Assembly: GCA_029001845.1 (NCBI GenBank)
Contig: JAREWP010000062.1
Location: 1-64,000, forward strand
Origin: Candidatus Magnetocorallium paracelense
GTDB taxonomy: Bacteria > Nitrospirota > Thermodesulfovibrionia > Thermodesulfovibrionales > Magnetobacteriaceae
Direction of reading: 5' to 3'
DNA length: 64,000 nucleotides
A program made the translations under genes and the position numbers. This document shows, piece by piece, positions 53,932 through 63,468 of this stretch; the first letter of the stretch is position 1, and each line of letters starts with the position of its first letter. The notes under the pieces were generated by a model, which saw only the letters and a list, made by a program, of their open reading frames with translations, made no database searches and was not told the origin of the DNA.

Positions 53932-54094
53932 TAAAAAAAGCATTTAGCAGTCAGCCGTCAGCTATCAGCTTTTTAATAGCAACACTTTACGGTTTAAAAT
54001 ACAACTACCCATAAGGTGAAGCTTATTATTGGCAAAACATTAATACTTTCTTTGGGTTGAAGGCTGACTGCTGATAGCTGACAGCTGTTTTTAA
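53932..54094 (+). repeat. Repeat family A, copy 5
   Basis: Full-length copy: left TAAAAAAAGCATTTAGCAGT, block GGTTTAAAATACAACTACCC, AAGGTGAAGCTTATTATTGG, and right GCTGATAGCTGACAGCTG. The central hairpin is weakened (CTACC against GGTGAA). It has the + orientation like the other four, although both neighbouring genes are on the minus strand. Confidence 0.8.
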
Positions 54095-54115
54095 GATTAT
54101 AGTAATATCGCTGTA

Positions 54116-56308
54116 TCAGCAACTTAGTTTTATTGTAAACTCTGCTCCTTTTTCAATATTTTGAACCGTTAATGAGCCTTTTAAGCTTTCTTCTACAATA
54201 ACTTTTGACATATACAGACCGATCCCGGTGCCTTTGCCCTCTTCTTTTGAGCTAAAGTAGGGATCGAAAATTCTGTCCTTAATTTCCTCAGGAACTCCTC
54301 CTCCGTTGTCTCTGATTGAAATGTACACGTATCCATTATCTTTGTCGACATTAATGGAAATCATCCCTTTTTCAACGTTGGTTGTATCTTTTTGGCGCAT
54401 TTCAATGATAGCATCTCGCGCATTGTGAATTAAGTTTAACAAAACCTGTTTTAATTCATTTGGAAATCCTCTTATTTCCATGTCTTCACAAAGAGAGGGT
54501 TTATTAAGAAAATTGTCGAACGATTCATTGTGGGTCAGACAATTGAGGGAACAGGCGATGCTACTGTTTCTTAATTGCTGAAAGTACATAGACAAAACCT
54601 CATATGCAGTTCTTTTTATTTGAAATAAAACCTTCTCTTTTGCAGGTTTAAAATAGTTTCTGAAATCGTCGATTGTTTTAGACATGTACTCCAATTGAAT
54701 CTTTGCCTGTTGCATTGTGTCTTCCATATAATCTGCGTTTAATTCATTATACTCATAGGCCTCTTTTATGCCGAAGAGTATAATGCTTACTGCATTTAGC
54801 GGCTGCCTCCATTGATGCGCAATGGCGCCCATCATCTCGCCCATCGCAGCTATTCGGGACTGCTGAATAAGCATTTGCTCCTTCTTTCGTCTCTCTTCAA
54901 CTTCCTTTTTAACACGAGTTTCGAGATTCTTGTTCAATTCATTAAGATTCCCTTCGATTCTCATTCGTATGTTTATCTCACGTTCCAGTTCTTTATTGGT
55001 CGCAGTTAATTCATGTGTACGCTCCCGTACTTTTTCCGCCAAACTCGTTTGATAGTCATGGAGTTCATCTTCCTTTCGTCTCTGCTCTATAGCTAACGCA
55101 TAAACAGAGGCCATACGTTTTATTATTGTCAGGTCACGCTCATTATAATCTCTTTCAGAGTTCGCCACAGCTACCTGACCGACGAGCGTTTCACCTATAA
55201 TAGAGGGAGCAGATAAAAAACGGGTTATTTTTATGTGACCCTCAGGGGTTCCGACTGATCTTTGGTCGTCTTGAGGTTTGTTTGTTAACAACGATTTCTT
55301 GTTTACTAACACCCACCCCCAAAGGCCTGTAAATTTCTCAAATATTATCCCTTTATTTTTAACATTGCATTTATCCCAGATTTTTTCTGACAGGGTAGGA
55401 ACGACGAGAAAGTCTGTTTCAGGGTCTATATATCCGGTGAAACCATATTGGCTAAGTGTCAGCTCTTGCGCGTGCTTTAAAACAGTGGAAGAGATATCGT
55501 TGAGCGGAGCTTTTTTGATGAGAAGCTCCGATAGCCGGGCCAGAGATTTATTGATGTCAATCTCCTGTTTAAGGGACTTGGTGTTTAATTCCAGTTGTTT
55601 TACCATATTATCAAAGGTGGACGAAAGTCCCCCAATCTCATCATCCTTTGTAATATTGGTTCTGTAAGAAAGATTCCCCTCACTTATGATCATGGCGCCT
55701 TTTTGAAGGTAAATAATCGATTTCACTATACTCCAAATAACATAATGGAAAGGTACGATGACTGCTGTAATCAATACGATCAGGATTATTAGTTCAATAT
55801 AATCCGATATTTTACGGGTTCGTTCTATATCGCTTTTCACTGAAGATGACAGGCTGAGAGCAGACGATATCATGAGTTGTGAGTTCACCAGAAACTGAGA
55901 GATCAGTATACCTCTACGCTCCTCGTAGTTCTCTTTTCTGTATGCGCCTCGATTTTTATCCAGTTCGAGAATATCCCGGAAAATATCGTTACTTTTTGTA
56001 TAATTTTTTTTCAGTCGATTCATACTGTCTTTATCTTCACCGAATTCCATGTCGCCTGAGGATAATAATTTTTCTAATGAGTCATACTTCGCTTTACTCT
56101 GAATAAAAGCTCTTTTCAGATTTGTTAAAAGATAATCGCTCGTCGACAGGTTATGAAGAAAAATCTCTTCCACTATTTCGGTGGCCAGCAAATCCTTTTT
56201 CATTGCTCTGTCTATGCGATAAGCTTTAAACAAAAAAATTATGAAAAGGATTACTGCCAGGGTTATTGTAATGATTAATCCAAGTTTGTATTTATTCTTT
56301 ATAGTCAT
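54116..56308 (-). CDS. Membrane histidine kinase with HAMP and GAF
   Basis: 730 residues. Membrane helix one (~8-28), a ~145-residue periplasmic helical domain, helix two (~175-203), HAMP (~205-255), a GAF domain (~275-415), a coiled coil, HisKA with the histidine in IAHQWRQPLNAVSIILFG (~497-514), and HATPase_c (LIHNARDAIIEM, RDNGGGVP, GKGTGIGLYMSKVI). No receiver domain of its own. The gene follows a substrate-binding-protein gene by 13 bases, which implies that the binding protein feeds a ligand signal to this kinase. CheY lies downstream. Confidence 0.93.
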   Translation of the reverse strand: MTIKNKYKLGLIITITLAVILFIIFLFKAYRIDRAMKKDLLATEIVEEIFLHNLSTSDYLLTNLKRAFIQSKAKYDSLEKLLSSGDMEFGEDKDSMNRLKKNYTKSNDIFRDILELDKNRGAYRKENYEERRGILISQFLVNSQLMISSALSLSSSVKSDIERTRKISDYIELIILIVLITAVIVPFHYVIWSIVKSIIYLQKGAMIISEGNLSYRTNITKDDEIGGLSSTFDNMVKQLELNTKSLKQEIDINKSLARLSELLIKKAPLNDISSTVLKHAQELTLSQYGFTGYIDPETDFLVVPTLSEKIWDKCNVKNKGIIFEKFTGLWGWVLVNKKSLLTNKPQDDQRSVGTPEGHIKITRFLSAPSIIGETLVGQVAVANSERDYNERDLTIIKRMASVYALAIEQRRKEDELHDYQTSLAEKVRERTHELTATNKELEREINIRMRIEGNLNELNKNLETRVKKEVEERRKKEQMLIQQSRIAAMGEMMGAIAHQWRQPLNAVSIILFGIKEAYEYNELNADYMEDTMQQAKIQLEYMSKTIDDFRNYFKPAKEKVLFQIKRTAYEVLSMYFQQLRNSSIACSLNCLTHNESFDNFLNKPSLCEDMEIRGFPNELKQVLLNLIHNARDAIIEMRQKDTTNVEKGMISINVDKDNGYVYISIRDNGGGVPEEIKDRIFDPYFSSKEEGKGTGIGLYMSKVIVEESLKGSLTVQNIEKGAEFTIKLSC

Positions 56309-56321
56309 GGATAATATCAGC

Positions 56322-57323
56322 TTATTTAATTATTGTGACAGCCTGAGGTCTTACATTTTCCAATGCGTCAAAATAGATGTATTCCAGATAATTGGGCACT
56401 TCCTTTGCTTTGGTTCTTTCTTTTTCTATGTTCCATCTTGCCTGGCCTTCCAAGACAATCAACAATGCCTGGGGGAGGCTCACAGTAAGGTCCATGCCTG
56501 ACCATTTTGCATCCAGAGCCTCTGCTCTCAATCCCGATATTGATGAGTAAAAGGTCTTTGCCTTACTATTGTTTTTCTTAGCGAAGAACTCCGCCTTAAT
56601 AAGGGCCTTTATGAATAGCTCCGTATCGCTTCTGTGCGAACCTAACCACTGTTGTTTTGAAAGAAGTACGAAGTAATAATCCTGCCCGCTTTGTCCGGGC
56701 CAGCTGACATAATTAGTTTCCAATCCTTTTTTTATCTTTAAAACATATGGTTGCCAGATATGGCATCCGTCTATCTCCCCCTGCAGCATGGCTTTCACTA
56801 TCTCTTTGGGGCGAAGGTCAGCTACTTCAATATCTTCAAATGAAAGGTTATTGAGAGTCAAAAAAGTTCCGAGAAAGAATTCGCCTGTACTGTTTTTTGT
56901 AACACCGATTCTTTTCCCCTTTAAATCAGCAATTTCTTTTATACCTCTGTCTTTTCTTGCAATGACCTCGGATAAATCCGCAGCAGTCACTGTAGCCAGA
57001 ATCTTTATGTCTTTTCTATCAAAGCTGTGTTTTATAAACCCTGCATCTGCTGTGGTGGAAATATCAACTTCATCGTTTAAAAGGGCTGTCGCCGCCTGTT
57101 TCCCTGATGGATAGCTTTTTAACTCAACATTCAGTCCCTGTTCTTTGAAAAACCCAAGCTCCTTGGCAATAAAAACCAGAGCTGCAGTCGTAGTTACGGC
57201 AACTTTGATTTCCCCTCTCTCAGGAGACTTCCTCTGGAGGTTTCCTTTTAAAAAATAAACTAATGACGATATTATTAAAAAAGCAAAAAAGATAATACTT
57301 ACTGTCAAGGGGGGCTTTTTCAT
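56322..57323 (-). CDS. SsuA/NrtA/THI5-like substrate-binding protein
   Basis: 333 residues. An N-terminal membrane anchor or signal (~8-26) is followed by a periplasmic binding domain: VAVTTTAALVFIAKELGFFK, the GLNVELKSYPSGKQAATALL segment, GKRIGVTKNSTGEFFL and GEIDGCHIWQPYV. These are marks of the NMT1/THI5 and taurine/nitrate-type family. No ABC permease or ATPase is nearby. GGAG lies six bases before the ATG. Its position 13 bases upstream of the histidine kinase suggests it serves as a sensor input rather than as a transporter part. Confidence 0.9.
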   Translation of the reverse strand: MKKPPLTVSIIFFAFLIISSLVYFLKGNLQRKSPERGEIKVAVTTTAALVFIAKELGFFKEQGLNVELKSYPSGKQAATALLNDEVDISTTADAGFIKHSFDRKDIKILATVTAADLSEVIARKDRGIKEIADLKGKRIGVTKNSTGEFFLGTFLTLNNLSFEDIEVADLRPKEIVKAMLQGEIDGCHIWQPYVLKIKKGLETNYVSWPGQSGQDYYFVLLSKQQWLGSHRSDTELFIKALIKAEFFAKKNNSKAKTFYSSISGLRAEALDAKWSGMDLTVSLPQALLIVLEGQARWNIEKERTKAKEVPNYLEYIYFDALENVRPQAVTIIK

Positions 57324-57521
57324 ATATTACTCCATTTATTATGTAGGTGAATTGATTGAAAACGGAAGACCTGTCAGCAGTCTTCAGGTTAAACAGCTTA
57401 GTAATTACAGTATATCAAAATTATCAGTCCTAAGAATAGCAGAGAGCTTCCGGCAGACGGTATCGAGCTAAAAACAATACTCCCGACACCTTTCAAGCTT
57501 CCTTTGGCTACAAGCAACCCG

Positions 57522-57621
57522 GTCATTCCGGCGAAAGCCGGAACCCGGGCGTTTTTGAACAACATATTATGAAGTACTCCCTTATTTCGACCCACTGGAT
57601 TCCGGTTTTCACCGGAATGAC
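57522..57621. repeat. CATTCCGG-type inverted repeat
   Basis: GTCATTCCGGCGAAAGCCGGAA on the left and its inverse form TTCCGGTTTTCACCGGAATGAC on the right. Each half is a hairpin (CCGGC-GAAA-GCCGG; CCGGT-GAAA-ACCGG in reverse), with compensating changes in the stem. This is a widespread genomic repeat type. Confidence 0.75.
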
Positions 57622-57758
57622 GACTGTGGGTTATCTGCGAGTCAGATAGCCAAAAATTGTGCCTGAAAATAATGGGATACTACTTTAATAATTTACCTTT
57701 GATTCCTGATTCCTGTTAATTACTTTTTTATTATGTGTCAGAATTTCATTCTATATAG

Positions 57759-57764
57759 TATAAT
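57759..57764 (+). promoter_or_regulatory. Possible -10 box
   Basis: TATAAT within an AT-rich stretch, ~100 bases before the REC-HD-GYP gene. The matching -35 region 17 bases upstream (TGTCAG) is poor, so this is a weak prediction. The rest of 57,324-57,866 holds only the CATTCCGG repeat. Confidence 0.2.
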
Positions 57765-57866
57765 AGACTTTATAAATTGTTTAGTCCTGTTGACAGAGGA
57801 TTGAAAATTTACAGGTTAAACATACAACTTCACTACCCACTGTGTACAGTCACAACATAAAAAAGT

Positions 57867-58961
57867 ATGCTGAAAAATTCTATTAATCAGAGCGATATTA
57901 ATAATTCTTTAATATTGGTTGTAGACGATAATCCGGCTAATTTAAAAGTGATTTCAGGATTTCTTAAATCAGAGGGATATCACAATATTATCGAAAGCAC
58001 ACAGCCCCTGGAGGCCCTTCACTTATTAACAGACCGCAAACCCGATCTTTTGATAACGGATATGATGATGCCGGAGATGAATGGCGCAGAGCTGATTTTT
58101 GAAGTTAAAGATAATCCCGAAACAAGTTGGATTCCATGTATTGTCGTAACTGCCGACCACAGTGCTCAAACGCTTCAGGATGCTTTTGACGCCGGTGCAA
58201 GCGATTTTCTGACAAAACCCATAACGGACAGAACTATTCTTCTGGTAAGAGTAAGAAATTTTTTAATTCATTCTCTTCTTTTCAAGAACGTGATTGCAGA
58301 TAAGGATTGTCTTCAGGGAGAGGTTCTTAAGAAAACGCAGGAGTTAAACCTGAAAAATCTTGAGCTCGCCGGTACTACTATAGAAATTATTTACAGATTG
58401 TCAAAGGCTGCTGAATATAGAGACAACGAGACAGGAGAGCATATTCTGAGAATGAGCAAATATTCCGCTATCCTGGCGAAGACTCTCGGCTATGACAGCA
58501 AGTTTGTAGATAATATTTTACATGCCAGTCCAATGCATGATGTCGGGAAAATCGGTATTTCAGATGCTATTTTATTTAAACCGGGAAAGCTTACAAACGA
58601 GGAATTCGATATAATGAAGACCCATACGACTTTAGGTAAGGAGATTCTCGACAAAAGCGATAAGAAACTCTTGCAGATCGGTGCTGTGATTGCTGAAACA
58701 CATCATGAAAAGTGGAATGGAAGGGGGTATCCCTACGGTCTAAAGGGGTTGGAAATTCCCGATGAGAGCAGAATTGTCGCTGTTGCAGATGTATTCGACG
58801 CACTTACAATGAAAAGGCCTTATAAAGAACCATGGCCTGTGGAAAAGGCTTTGGAACTTATTAAAAGCGAGTCAGGCGAGCACTTTGAGCCTGTTGTGGT
58901 TGAAGCGTTTTTTAAATCCATTGAGGAGATATTAAAGGTAAAAGGAGAGCATTCCGAGTGA
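57867..58961 (+). CDS. Response regulator with HD-GYP phosphodiesterase domain
   Basis: 364 residues. The receiver domain (acidic D20-D21, D65 in LLITDMMMPEMNG, K117 in LTKPIT) is followed by a helical linker and an HD-GYP domain: EYRDNETGEHILRMSKYS, MHDVGKIGI with the HD at 224-225, and HHEKWNGRGYPYGL (279-292). All metal ligands of an active cyclic-di-GMP phosphodiesterase appear present. No GGDEF cyclase is in the window. No clear ribosome site. aroD follows after 73 bases. Confidence 0.94.
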   Translation: MLKNSINQSDINNSLILVVDDNPANLKVISGFLKSEGYHNIIESTQPLEALHLLTDRKPDLLITDMMMPEMNGAELIFEVKDNPETSWIPCIVVTADHSAQTLQDAFDAGASDFLTKPITDRTILLVRVRNFLIHSLLFKNVIADKDCLQGEVLKKTQELNLKNLELAGTTIEIIYRLSKAAEYRDNETGEHILRMSKYSAILAKTLGYDSKFVDNILHASPMHDVGKIGISDAILFKPGKLTNEEFDIMKTHTTLGKEILDKSDKKLLQIGAVIAETHHEKWNGRGYPYGLKGLEIPDESRIVAVADVFDALTMKRPYKEPWPVEKALELIKSESGEHFEPVVVEAFFKSIEEILKVKGEHSE

Positions 58962-59034
58962 ATATGGGAGCTTGGTAATTTGATAGGAAATAGTCCTCAG
59001 TCTTTAATCCATACACCTGATGTAGAATGATTGT

Positions 59035-59733
59035 ATGATCAGAATAGGAAGTTTAGAGCTTGGAACCGGGCTGCTTGTGGCTGCGCCTTTTACGGATCTC
59101 GATGTGAGAGATATATCCTTTATCGAAGACATCGATATAGTGGAGTTGCGCATCGACATGTTCGAAGACATTTCAATTTCAGGAATAGAAGAGACATGCA
59201 AGAAGGCGAGAAATAAATTTAAGCTTCCGATTATTGTAACTGTGAGGTCTCGTCATGAGGGCGGTATAAAAGATATCGATAATGACACAAGGCTTGAAAT
59301 TTTTCGTAAAACGACAGACTTTGCAGACGCTGCCGATATCGAATTGAGTTCTGAAATAGCCGCTGAAGTCGTTTCAATGTCCCGGAAAGCAGGTAACAAC
59401 GCTATTGTTTCATATCACAATTTTCATTCCACGCCTCCTGTAAATGAACTTTCCGATATTTTAAACGACGCTATATCTATTGGCGCGGATATTACCAAAG
59501 TAGCCGTTATGCCGGAAACAGCCGGTGATCTCAGGATTATAACCCAATTTACTCTGAACCATTGGGACAAAGGAGTGGTCACTATAGCAATGGGACGTAC
59601 AGGAATGCTGTCAAGGGCTTATCTGCCTATGATAGGATCGCTCTTTACTTTCGCCTCATTAAAAACAACATCAGCACCCGGACAACCGTCGGTTGGAGAA
59701 TTAAAAAAAAATTTTTTTAAGGTTGGAGATTGA
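59035..59733 (+). CDS. aroD: 3-dehydroquinate dehydratase, type I
   Basis: Shikimate-pathway enzyme forming 3-dehydroshikimate by a Schiff-base mechanism. The 232-residue product has VELRIDMFED (substrate-binding Glu/Arg), VTVRSRHEGG, the catalytic H128 in VSYHNF, the Schiff-base lysine K155 in ADITKVAVMP and AMGRTGMLSR, with the final GQPSVGELK loop. It is a stand-alone enzyme, not fused to shikimate dehydrogenase. No other aro gene is close by. Confidence 0.94.
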   Translation: MIRIGSLELGTGLLVAAPFTDLDVRDISFIEDIDIVELRIDMFEDISISGIEETCKKARNKFKLPIIVTVRSRHEGGIKDIDNDTRLEIFRKTTDFADAADIELSSEIAAEVVSMSRKAGNNAIVSYHNFHSTPPVNELSDILNDAISIGADITKVAVMPETAGDLRIITQFTLNHWDKGVVTIAMGRTGMLSRAYLPMIGSLFTFASLKTTSAPGQPSVGELKKNFFKVGD

Positions 59734-59816
59734 CGATTGTCGATTGATGATTTAATGGGTGAAGGGTTTTAATTCCTTAATCCCTCAATTCGGAATTCCA
59801 GAATTTTTCAGAAATC

Positions 59817-61430
59817 ATGGGACTTGAAAGTATAGGCGTGGGATTTAGTGATTATTACAGCATTGCCGCTGTAATAATCGTATTAATCGGCGCAAGGATT
59901 ATTTACAGGGAAGTAAAGAACATTCTCTCCGTTTGCTCCGTCAAGTTTTTGTCTGATAAAATAAAGGACGCCGACGTATATATTGACAATAAACTGGTCG
60001 GTAAAATACATTCCAAGTTCAATCTCTCTCCGGGCACGCATTTCTTTAAAGTCATTAAAACCCTTGATGACGGCAGTTTTTACAATTATGAAGATAGAGT
60101 AACATTCCAAAAGGGTGAATCCAAAGAGATCAACGTGGAGTTTAGCAAAGTATTAACTGAAAAATATTATTGGGAAAGGGCGAATAAAACGGAAGAACCC
60201 GATGACTATGCCGAATATTTAAACAGATATCCCCATGGTACATTTGCAGACAAGGCGAAATCCATGCAAGAGGAAATGTATTTTAATCAATCGAAGGAAG
60301 GTGTGGCGGAGTGCGAAAAGTATCTGATTAAGTATCCCCATGGCAAGTATTCGGAAGAGGTTAAAGAGACCATGGAGGAGCTTTATTTTGCTAACTGCAC
60401 ATCCTTATCCGGCTGTAAGGAGTATATAGAGAAGTATCCGGACGGTAAACACTCGAATGACCCGGAGGTAAAAAAGGCGAAGACGATACTCACATCTGTA
60501 GATTACAGGGTTTCCAAGACAATGACAGGTCACTCAGGCTCGATTTTTTCCATGACAACTAACGGTTTCAGGATTATATCGGGTTCTGACGACAAATCCA
60601 TACGGCTTTGGGACATCAGGACAGGCGCTTTTCTGGACCTCATTGTAGGGCACACCGATTGTGTGACCTCCATTGCATCGTCAGGAGATAAAATCGTATC
60701 CGGTTCTGACGATAGAAGTATCAGGATATGGCATATTAAGACAGGTGAACTTCTTCATTCCATACAGGGACATACAGACTGGATAAATTCTGTGGAAATA
60801 TTTGACGATATGATAATATCGGGGTCCGGTGATAAGACAATCAAAATCTGGTCTTTACAAAACGGCGAATTATTACATACTCTCGAAGGTCATAAGGAAG
60901 GCGTTTCAACGGTTATTGTCAACAACGGAATTATTATATCCGGTGAGTGGAACGGAGACATTAAGATATGGGATTTAAAGACTCATAAAGAGATCAATAC
61001 ACTTCAGGGGCATAAGGACAACATATCGTCTCTGTATGCAAAGAACTCCACTCTTATATCGGGTTCATGGGACGATACGGTACGGATATGGGATTTTAAG
61101 TCCGGTAAATTACTTAGAAAGATGCACATTGATGCAGTCAGGATCTATGCAGTCAATATGATTGGCGATAAGCTAATCTGCGGCAGTTGGGACGGAACGA
61201 TAAGAATATGGGATTTTAAAAGCGGTGAACTGCTAAAAAATATTGCCGCCCATTCCGGCACCGTTTCTTCTGTATGTGTGTCAGAGGACAAGTTCGTTTC
61301 CGCTTCTTATGACAAAACAATAAAGATTTGGGCTATAGAAAAGGGACCTGCCGAATCGGATGCCGCGGCGCTGGGAAAAACAGGCAGTCTCAGTAAGACA
61401 AGCAGAGTACAATATAATGCCGCTTATTGA
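59817..61430 (+). CDS. Membrane-anchored seven-bladed WD40 protein
   Basis: 537 residues. A membrane helix (~14-32, IAAVIIVLIGARIIY) precedes a PEGA-like beta domain (~55-115, DADVYIDNKLVGKIHSKFN), then three short repeats with YPHG or YPDG (YPHGTFADKAKS, YPHGKYSEEVKE, YPDGKHSNDPEVKKA; ~135-215, TPR-like), then seven WD40 units (~240-528; SGSDDKSIRLWDIRTG, SGSDDRSIRIWHIKTG through SASYDKTIKIWAIEKG), one complete propeller. Seven highly similar blades suggest recent internal duplication. Likely a scaffold for protein complexes; the partner is unknown. Confidence 0.88.
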   Translation: MGLESIGVGFSDYYSIAAVIIVLIGARIIYREVKNILSVCSVKFLSDKIKDADVYIDNKLVGKIHSKFNLSPGTHFFKVIKTLDDGSFYNYEDRVTFQKGESKEINVEFSKVLTEKYYWERANKTEEPDDYAEYLNRYPHGTFADKAKSMQEEMYFNQSKEGVAECEKYLIKYPHGKYSEEVKETMEELYFANCTSLSGCKEYIEKYPDGKHSNDPEVKKAKTILTSVDYRVSKTMTGHSGSIFSMTTNGFRIISGSDDKSIRLWDIRTGAFLDLIVGHTDCVTSIASSGDKIVSGSDDRSIRIWHIKTGELLHSIQGHTDWINSVEIFDDMIISGSGDKTIKIWSLQNGELLHTLEGHKEGVSTVIVNNGIIISGEWNGDIKIWDLKTHKEINTLQGHKDNISSLYAKNSTLISGSWDDTVRIWDFKSGKLLRKMHIDAVRIYAVNMIGDKLICGSWDGTIRIWDFKSGELLKNIAAHSGTVSSVCVSEDKFVSASYDKTIKIWAIEKGPAESDAAALGKTGSLSKTSRVQYNAAY

Positions 61431-61506
61431 TTTAGAACTCTTCAATCTCCTTTAATACAACAGGAGAAAGCTCTTTGCATGCCCTTTGTAGAACGAATAA
61501 TAAACA

Positions 61507-61665
61507 TTAGTCGCTTATAAATAAAATTGTGGGCAAAACAGCACCGATATTTTTTATTACCACGAAGATCACCAGGACACGAAGAAAAATAAGAAATTAT
61601 TTTTTTCAACTTCGTGATCTTCGTGGTTAAAGAATTCTTTTTGGTTCCGGCTATGCCGCGTTAGG
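61507..61665 (+). repeat. Repeat family F, copy 3, with CCACGAAG core
   Basis: TTAGTCGCTTATAAATAAAATT and CAAAACAGCACCGAT at the left, TTTGGTTCCGGCTATGCCGCGTTA at the right. The middle holds an ACCACGAAG...CTTCGTGGT inverted repeat (61556-61628) instead of the CACAGATT pair present in copy 1. The rest of 61,431-61,843 shows no gene. Confidence 0.65.
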
Positions 61666-61843
61666 TCAATATATTCGAAATACCTTCTCTTTGGAGAAGT
61701 TAACATATAATACCGACACAGGCACAGTCATCTATCATTCCGGGATGACAGAGGGCAATAACATGAAGAATTTCAAGGTATACACTGCTGAGGAATTCAT
61801 TACCGCCATTACCGGCATATCCCGGGAAAATCCTTTCAAAGGT

Positions 61844-63377
61844 TTAAAACCTGTACTCCAAAGAAGCATAAATCGATCGGCCGTCAGCAGGATATACAAC
61901 GGGTTCGGGGATATAAAACCCGCCGTTTTCCTCTCCATACTCTGCATATGTATAATCAAAGAGATTTTTTATGGAAAGAGCGATTTCAACAGCCTTATAA
62001 TTGTAAGCATACTGAATGTCAACCACTGTATAATGATCGATCTCTATCGTGTTTTCATTATTGATCTCTTTACTGTCCACATAGTTTACGGACCCGTCAA
62101 ATCTGCCGAACCTCTTTGTTGACCATCCGATGGCGGCGCCAAGTTGATGCCTGGGTACAAGGGGAACTCTGTTGTTGTCATAGGAAGCCCTGTCCGTGTC
62201 AAAGTCCAAAAACTTCGCATTTTGATAAGTATAGTCAAAGGACGCATAAAGACCATGGGGGAGTGTAAAATCGATATTGGCTTCAACACCCTTTGACTCC
62301 GATGCACCGGCGTTCTCTATCTTAAACCTGCCGTCCGTATTGATCAGTTTATCTCTGCTTCTAATATAAAAAGCAGCGACTCCGTACTTGATGTTGTCAG
62401 AAAGGTTACCTCTTAATCCGATTTCGTAACTTTTCTCTTTTTCCGGCTTTAGATCGTCATGCAGACTCATAAACACCTGTGAGGATATAAGAGATATTAT
62501 TCCCGTAGTATAATTTCCGAATATATCATCCAATCCGTTTTCGCTCCCAAGATCGCAAAAAAGAGATATGTAGAAGTATCATTCTGTAATGACATCCCGG
62601 GATCGTCTTTATACGCCTTTGCAGGCAGGCCTCCCGGCATTCCGGTGTCGCTATCCTGTATATTCATAAAAAGATCGAGAGAGTGGTTGTTTCCGATATA
62701 TCCGTATTCAGTAGTCAGCAGTCTGTTTTCTACAAAGCTGTTATCACGATAACCCTTTGTGTCAAAGAGAGTGTAATCTATGCTAAAGTGACTTCCCTTA
62801 TCGAGAAGACTCTCCAGGTGGAAAGAGGGATTGCTTGTAGTATGGCTGCCATATAAAAAAGAGACCTCTCCTTCAAAATCGCTCTCAGGTTTTTTTGTAA
62901 TGATATTGATAATGCCTCCCACGCCATTAGGCCCGTACAATACAGAGGAAGGACTCTTGATGACTTCAATCCTCTCAAGATTATTCACAGGAATGTTGAG
63001 AATGTCAATAATATTATTCGGTGTGTTCATCTCAATGCCGTTCATCATAAAGAGCACCCCTTTGGCAGTGGGCTGCATCCCTCTGAATCCGGCTGAGGCG
63101 AACTTTTTCAGGCTGCCAAAGCTGTTTATGTTAGTCCGGGAACATGACGCAGCAAATCGGTTATGTCAGTTGGTTGATATTTCTCGATATCGTCCTTTGT
63201 AATTACCATTAAATTGGTAGGGACTTCCATTTCGCTTCTCTCCGTTCTGGTGGCTGTGACAACAATTTCGTCCAGTCGTATGCTCTGTTCGCTGATTTGA
63301 TCCTCTTCCATTGACTCGGCTGTAATCATTACCGGGAAAAGAATCAGAATAAGGGTCATGATTAAAATTTGCGCCAT
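61844..63377 (-). pseudogene. TonB-dependent outer-membrane receptor, degraded
   Basis: Three consecutive frames together encode one receptor. 63377-63126 has a signal peptide (MAQILIMTLILILFPVMITA), a TonB box-like DEIVVTATRTE, and the plug start. A frameshift after HVPGL moves reading to INSFGSLKKFASAGFRGM. 63078-62497 continues the plug (SPSSVLYGPNGVGGIINIIT) and first barrel strands. A second shift near the T6 run at ~62560 leads to 62533-61844, which has LKPEKEKSYEIGLRG and the C-terminal strand ending YASLEYRF. At ~510 codons against the usual 600-700, a piece of barrel appears lost between NYTTGII and DLKPEK. AAGGAGG before the ATG is still intact. Confidence 0.85.
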
Positions 63378-63393
63378 TAATGTTCCTCCTTTT

Positions 63394-63422
63394 ATAACTA
63401 CTCAGGTATTCAGGCTGAAGCA
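63394..63422 (+). repeat. Repeat family D fragment
   Basis: TAACTACTCAGGTATTCAGG followed by CTGAAGC matches the left end of the element at 20221. It lies in the short spacer between the hicB and TonB-receptor genes. No right end is present. Confidence 0.5.
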
Positions 63423-63468
63423 AGGAATTGAATTGTCAACAGTCAACACAACTCTTGACGAATGCAAT

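Noticed and set aside
61691-62122. 143-codon + strand frame
   Set aside because: It is the reverse of the TonB-receptor C-terminal region, which has clear homologous features on the other strand.
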